Origin: Leptospira sanjuanensis
GTDB taxonomy: Bacteria > Spirochaetota > Leptospiria > Leptospirales > Leptospiraceae
Reading direction: 5' to 3'
NCBI RefSeq assembly: GCF_022267375.1
Contig: NZ_JAIZBH010000001.1
Location: forward strand, 1,532,001-1,596,000
DNA length: 64,000 nucleotides
Part shown: positions 60,272-64,000 of the stretch, piece by piece
Numbering within the stretch: the stretch's first letter is position 1
How the letters are laid out: each line of letters begins with the position of its first letter
Program-made: the position numbers and the translations under genes
The notes under the pieces: generated by a model
The model's database searches: none
Told to the model about the DNA's origin: nothing
What the model saw: only the letters and a program-made list of their open reading frames with translations

Positions 60272-60958
60272 ATGAGCACTAATATTGCAGAAAAAAATCC
60301 AAAAATTTCCATTATAGATTATGGACTCGGAAATCTTTTCAGTGTACAGCAAGCTTGTGAACACGTAGGTTTACGGACACATATCACGCATGATAAGAAA
60401 TTCATCTTGAGCTCGGATGCCGTTATATTGCCCGGGGTTGGCGCTTTTGGAGACGCAATGAAAAATTTAACTTCCCTAGGGCTCGTAGATTCGATTCGGG
60501 AATTTGCGGAATCCGGTAAACCCTTGTTGGGAATTTGTTTAGGAATGCAGTTGCTCTTTTCAAAAAGCTGGGAATTTGGTTTCCATGAAGGATTAAAAAT
60601 TATTTCCGGTGAAGTAGTAAGAATCCCTAACGAAACGAATGGAAAAGGAAAATTAAGAATTCCGCATATTTCTTGGTCGAAAATTTTCGATAATAAGCCT
60701 GTCAGTAATTGGATACACACTCCGTTACATGAAGTTGCTCTGAATTCCTTTATGTATTTTGTGCATTCTTTTTATGTAAAACCAGACTGTTCTGAGAATA
60801 TTCTATGTTTAACGGATTATGAAGGATTCGAATTTTGTTCTGGCGTAAAAAAAGGAAATGTGTATGCGTTTCAATTTCATCCGGAAAAAAGCGGGAAAAT
60901 TGGGCTAAAAATTTACGAAAATTTTAAAAATCTAATACATCAATGTGCGAGTGAATAA
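60272..60958 (+). CDS. HisH-like class I glutaminase subunit
   Basis: 228 residues. Class I (triad) glutamine amidotransferase: DYGLGNLFSVQQACE, PGVGAFGDAM, catalytic Cys89 in GICLGMQLLF, and FHPEKSGKIGLKIYENF for the His/Glu pair. Supplies ammonia to the HisF-like neighbour and, in this context, to WbpG. The HisH-specific HISWSKIFDN and YFVHSFYV are present. Slightly longer than E. coli HisH. Confidence 0.92.
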   Translation: MSTNIAEKNPKISIIDYGLGNLFSVQQACEHVGLRTHITHDKKFILSSDAVILPGVGAFGDAMKNLTSLGLVDSIREFAESGKPLLGICLGMQLLFSKSWEFGFHEGLKIISGEVVRIPNETNGKGKLRIPHISWSKIFDNKPVSNWIHTPLHEVALNSFMYFVHSFYVKPDCSENILCLTDYEGFEFCSGVKKGNVYAFQFHPEKSGKIGLKIYENFKNLIHQCASE

Positions 60959-62125
60959 ATGAGAGCTGTTGAACCTAAAAATGTAAAGACAAGATATAAT
61001 TTACCGGAAGAAATCAGATTTTGTAAAAAATGTACGATCTCAAATCAGCGTCCTCGAATCACGTTTGATGAAAACGGAGTATGCTCTGCTTGTAATTACG
61101 CTGTTTACAAACAGACGAAGGTGGATTGGGCGTTACGGGAGAAGGAATTAAAGGAGTTATTGGAAAAGCATCGTAGGGATGACGGTAATTATGATGTTTT
61201 GGTTCCATCGAGCGGCGGAAAAGACAGTGCGTTTATCGCTCATGAATTAAAATATAAATATGGAATGAATCCTTTGACCGTAACTTGGTCACCTCATTTA
61301 TATACCGAAATCGGCTGGAAAAATTTTCAAAACATGATTCATATCGGAGGATTGGATAATATATTATCAACTCCTAATGGAGCGATCCATCGAAGACTCA
61401 CAAAGTTGTCATTCGAGGTGTTAGGGGACCCGTTTCAACCTTTTATCTTCGGTCAGTATAACTATCCGCTTCAGATTGCGGCTATCCATAAAATTCCTTT
61501 GGTTATGTACGGAGAAAACGGAGAGGTGGAATATGGAGGGGATATGAAAAACGCCTATACGCCAACTCGGGATTATCGAGGTGACCAAAAGAAACATTAC
61601 TTTTCCAATCTTCCTCCCGAAGAAATGACAGAATATGGCATTTCTAAAAATGACCTTTTCCCTTATTTATCTCCTCCTTTGGAGGATCTGGATAAGATTA
61701 ACACGGAAATTCATTTTTACGGTTATTACAAAAAATGGGTTCCGCAAGAGAATTACTATTATTGTGTCGAGAATACCGGTTTTACTGCAAACCCGGTAAG
61801 GAACGAAGGTACGTATTCTAAGTACGCATCGTTAGATGACCAACTCGATGGTTTTCATTATTATTTAATGTTTATCAAATTCGGAATTGGTCGTGCAACT
61901 TCTGATTCTGCACATGAGATACGAGATGGACATTTAACCCGAGAGGAAGGGGTACAGTTAGTGCGGAAATTTGACGGAGAGTTCCCAAAAAAATATTTTG
62001 ATATCTTTCTAAAATACTGTGATATTACCGAAGAGTATTTTAATGAAGTGATCGATAGCTGGAGAGGTGAGCACATTTGGAGTAAAGAGAATGGCGTCTG
62101 GAAACTGAATAAGCAGGTCGAATAG
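60959..62125 (+). CDS. wbpG: N-acetyl sugar amidotransferase (WbpG/PseA-like)
   Basis: 388 residues. Zinc finger Cys22-x2-Cys25 (CKKCTIS) and Cys42-x2-Cys45 (VCSACNY), PP-loop VPSSGGKDSAF (85-92), and the downstream MIHIGGLDNILSTPNG, EIHFYGYYKKWVPQENYYY, and GYRGDQK-like YRGDQKKHYFSNL. WbpG in Pseudomonas (B-band LPS) and PseA in Campylobacter form acetamidino groups using ammonia from HisH/HisF. The hisF-hisH-wbpG order and immediate spacing here are those of that set. Confidence 0.93.
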   Translation: MRAVEPKNVKTRYNLPEEIRFCKKCTISNQRPRITFDENGVCSACNYAVYKQTKVDWALREKELKELLEKHRRDDGNYDVLVPSSGGKDSAFIAHELKYKYGMNPLTVTWSPHLYTEIGWKNFQNMIHIGGLDNILSTPNGAIHRRLTKLSFEVLGDPFQPFIFGQYNYPLQIAAIHKIPLVMYGENGEVEYGGDMKNAYTPTRDYRGDQKKHYFSNLPPEEMTEYGISKNDLFPYLSPPLEDLDKINTEIHFYGYYKKWVPQENYYYCVENTGFTANPVRNEGTYSKYASLDDQLDGFHYYLMFIKFGIGRATSDSAHEIRDGHLTREEGVQLVRKFDGEFPKKYFDIFLKYCDITEEYFNEVIDSWRGEHIWSKENGVWKLNKQVE

Positions 62126-63084
62126 TGGACATTTTAACTATTGGATTTGGATCGATCGGTTCACGGCATATTCAATCTTTAGTAGATTCGGTTTCAGAAT
62201 TGAATCGGATTTATATATTAGAGTTATCGGACGAAAGCTACGAACAAAGTATAAAACGGATTTCCTTAAACCTGGCAAAGGTCATAAGAATTCGGGACCT
62301 ATCCGAATTAGGGGAAAAAACTGTAGAATTGTGCATTATCGCCACAACGGCTGATGTACGTTATGATGTGATGATGGAGCTTTTAAATACCAAAGTATCA
62401 GTTAAGTATATGCTCCTTGAAAAAGTTGTCTTTCAATCGCTTGATCAATTTGAAAGAGCAATTATGAAAATGAAAGCTAAAAATATTGCGACATTCGTAA
62501 ACTTTGTCTACCGTTATTATCCTAATATGATTCTTTTAAAAGAAAAATTAAAGGAAAAGTCAAAGCGATTGAGTATGCAAGTAATCGCCGGCGACATTGG
62601 TTTAGGATGCAACGCAATTCATTACATGGATCTTTTTGAATATTTAACCAATTCGAAGATATCCGAGTATTCCTCTCTTTTGAATGAATCCCCAAAACCT
62701 CATAAGCGAGGTTCAAGATTTCGAGAATACACGGGTGTTCTGAATTATAAGAATTCGATAGGCGATAATCTTTTTCTCTACTTTGATTCAAGTAACGATT
62801 TTGCTCCTACAGTAAAAATAGATATTGAAACAAGTCTGTATTTATTTTCCGAAGGCGAGAGGAGTGAATATCAGTATAAAGTCGGACAGATTCCTGAAAA
62901 AAGAAAATATCATATGACTCCGACAAGTCAACTGACCGCTTCGATTTTTCGAGATATGCAACTCTCAAAATGCAATCTTCCGTTGCTTGAAGAAACATAC
63001 AGAACTCATAGGTTTTTATTTTTACCTATATTTGATCTATTGCAAGTAAGAAATACAAACGAGCATCTATGTCCAGTTACATGA
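62125..63084 (+). CDS. Gfo/Idh/MocA-family oxidoreductase-like protein
   Basis: 319 residues from GTG 62125, overlapping the wbpG stop. N-terminal Rossmann GFGSIGSRHIQSLVD, IIATTADVRYDVMMELL, LLEKVVFQSLDQFE (the EKP motif is changed to EKV), NFVYRYYPNMILLKEKL, HYMDLFEYLTN. The family oxidises or reduces sugar hydroxyls with NAD(P). The altered EKP Lys-adjacent position may still be functional. Overlaps the following gene by 16 bases. Confidence 0.82.
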   Translation: MDILTIGFGSIGSRHIQSLVDSVSELNRIYILELSDESYEQSIKRISLNLAKVIRIRDLSELGEKTVELCIIATTADVRYDVMMELLNTKVSVKYMLLEKVVFQSLDQFERAIMKMKAKNIATFVNFVYRYYPNMILLKEKLKEKSKRLSMQVIAGDIGLGCNAIHYMDLFEYLTNSKISEYSSLLNESPKPHKRGSRFREYTGVLNYKNSIGDNLFLYFDSSNDFAPTVKIDIETSLYLFSEGERSEYQYKVGQIPEKRKYHMTPTSQLTASIFRDMQLSKCNLPLLEETYRTHRFLFLPIFDLLQVRNTNEHLCPVT

Positions 63085-64000
63085 TATCAAAATATCGGAA
63101 TGATTTGAATGAATTTCAAGATGAAATAATATTAATTGGTACCGGCTATATGGCTCGCGAATATGCAAAGGTACTTAAGGCTCAAAATAGAAAGTTTTAC
63201 GTAGTCGGTAGAAGTGTAAAGTCCTGCGATTCATTTACTAAAGAAACAGGGGTAATTGCGTTTTCCGGTGAAATTGCGAATTTTGATTTCTCGGGAAAAA
63301 AAATTTCAAAGGCTGTTATCGCTGTAAATGAAGATCAATTATTTAACGTTACCAGAACTTGCATTGATATTGGAATAAAAAGTATTCTTTTAGAAAAACC
63401 TGGATCTTTGTATTTGAGCAATCTCATTGAACTCAGTGAACACGCAGAAAGTGCGAAGACGGATATTTATATCGCTTATAATCGAAGATTTTATGCGTCC
63501 ACTTTGAAGGCTATAGATATTATTCAAACATCCGGTGGAGTATTATCTTTTAATTTTGAATTTACGGAATGGAAAAATAAGGTAGAAAATTTTGGTTTTT
63601 CGAAAGAGATATTGGCTAGTTGGTTTATAGTAAATTCTTCGCATTTGGTTGATCTAAGTTTTTTTCTTTGTGGAGATCCAGAAATTTTTAATTCATATAA
63701 AGTATCACACATTGATTGGCATCCTGCCGGTTCGATTTTTTCGGGAGCAGGTAGGACAAAAAATAATGCTTTATTTACTTATTCAGCCAATTGGCAATCC
63801 GCCGGATCTTGGGCTTTGGAAATCAATACTCAAAAGGAGAGACTAATTTTTAAGCCTGTAGAAAAGCTAAAATTTCAGAAAATCGATAGTAGGGAAGTAG
63901 AAGAATATCAACTTGAAGACGAGCTTGATTTGTTATATAAGCCTGGATTATTCAGACAAACATATTTCTTTTTAATTAACAAAAAAAAAGATTTTTGTAT
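63069..64000 (+). CDS. Gfo/Idh-type oxidoreductase, 3' end outside window
   Basis: An open frame from ATG 63069 to the window edge (310 codons, no stop). Residues: IILIGTGYMAREYAKVLKAQ (Rossmann glycine motif), VIAVNEDQLFNVTRTCIDIG, SILLEKPGSLYLSNLIEL with the family EKP, YIAYNRRFYASTLKA, and NSSHLVDLSFFLCGDP (the H-x2-D pattern of the C-terminal domain). A second Gfo/Idh enzyme in tandem with 62125, ending to the right of the window. Confidence 0.85.
   Translation, partial: MSSYMISKYRNDLNEFQDEIILIGTGYMAREYAKVLKAQNRKFYVVGRSVKSCDSFTKETGVIAFSGEIANFDFSGKKISKAVIAVNEDQLFNVTRTCIDIGIKSILLEKPGSLYLSNLIELSEHAESAKTDIYIAYNRRFYASTLKAIDIIQTSGGVLSFNFEFTEWKNKVENFGFSKEILASWFIVNSSHLVDLSFFLCGDPEIFNSYKVSHIDWHPAGSIFSGAGRTKNNALFTYSANWQSAGSWALEINTQKERLIFKPVEKLKFQKIDSREVEEYQLEDELDLLYKPGLFRQTYFFLINKKKDFC

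Noticed and set aside
60272..60958. HisH/HisF as histidine biosynthesis genes
   Set aside because: No other his genes adjoin them, HisF has the D130E change, and wbpG follows directly.

Overview
The window is chromosomal DNA from a spirochaete, almost certainly Leptospira of the pathogen lineage. The basis is family-level recognition: spirochaete-style lipoprotein signals, Lys/Ala-rich FYDLN-acid and histone-H1-like proteins, a MarR-type EPS-associated regulator heading a long sugar locus, Rhs remnants, and the short intergenic TGTGGGAACTCC motif. Species cannot be fixed by eye. The first ~37 kb looks moderately GC-rich (many GCG, CGG and TTC codons). From ~37.1 kb to the end the DNA is visibly AT-rich, consistent with a horizontally reshuffled surface-polysaccharide (rfb/O-antigen) locus.

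Layout. 1-2.4 kb: right end of an IS66-family element, a possibly IS-truncated Cys-rich ORF and an Rhs/YD-repeat remnant. 2.5-6.6 kb: two tandem Omp85-superfamily beta-barrel paralogues flanking a DUF1566 lipoprotein. 6.8-11.9 kb: nadB and an S41 peptidase (minus strand), a TPR lipoprotein and convergent pdxJ. 12.1-19.0 kb: FYDLN-acid protein, miaA-hfq-SPFH-like-manC, a 30-residue mS38-like basic protein, an unknown membrane protein, cheW and a large exported helical protein. 19.2-27.8 kb: small membrane protein and lipoprotein pair, CBS protein, hybrid sensor kinase with a degenerate ATPase domain, class I aldolase, cysK, DUF5683-like protein, small secreted protein and a HisKA_2 sensor kinase. 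28.1-32.2 kb: a copper/redox cluster (cupredoxin-beta-helix-membrane fusion, small paralogous membrane protein, two-domain multicopper oxidase, SCO1). 32.5-36.0 kb: DUF486 protein, two Hsp20 genes behind two CIRCE operators, an STM3941-like membrane protein and an H1-like protein.

36.7-64 kb: a sigma70-like promoter and a MarR-type regulator lead into about 25 co-directional, often overlapping genes running off the right edge. They encode GDP-fucose synthase, an ABC-2 polysaccharide permease, and a nonulosonic-acid (legionaminic/pseudaminic-type) pathway with two NeuB-like synthases, LegB, a PtmE-like CBS nucleotidyltransferase, a PseG-like hydrolase, SpsF-like and NeuA cytidylyltransferases, NeuD and a CBS-DegT aminotransferase fusion. 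Also present are WbpA-type dehydrogenase, glycosyltransferases, acyltransferases and Gfo/Idh oxidoreductases. There are two distinct amidotransferase systems for sugars. One is the split WbpG-HisH-HisF set. The other is a single 677-residue protein joining a class II glutaminase to a WbpG-like zinc-finger/PP-loop domain. I infer that the locus makes a surface glycan containing an amidinated nonulosonic or aminouronic sugar. The fusion protein is the most unusual single item here; the TGTGGGAACTCC clusters, the paired CIRCE sites and the copper operon are also worth attention.
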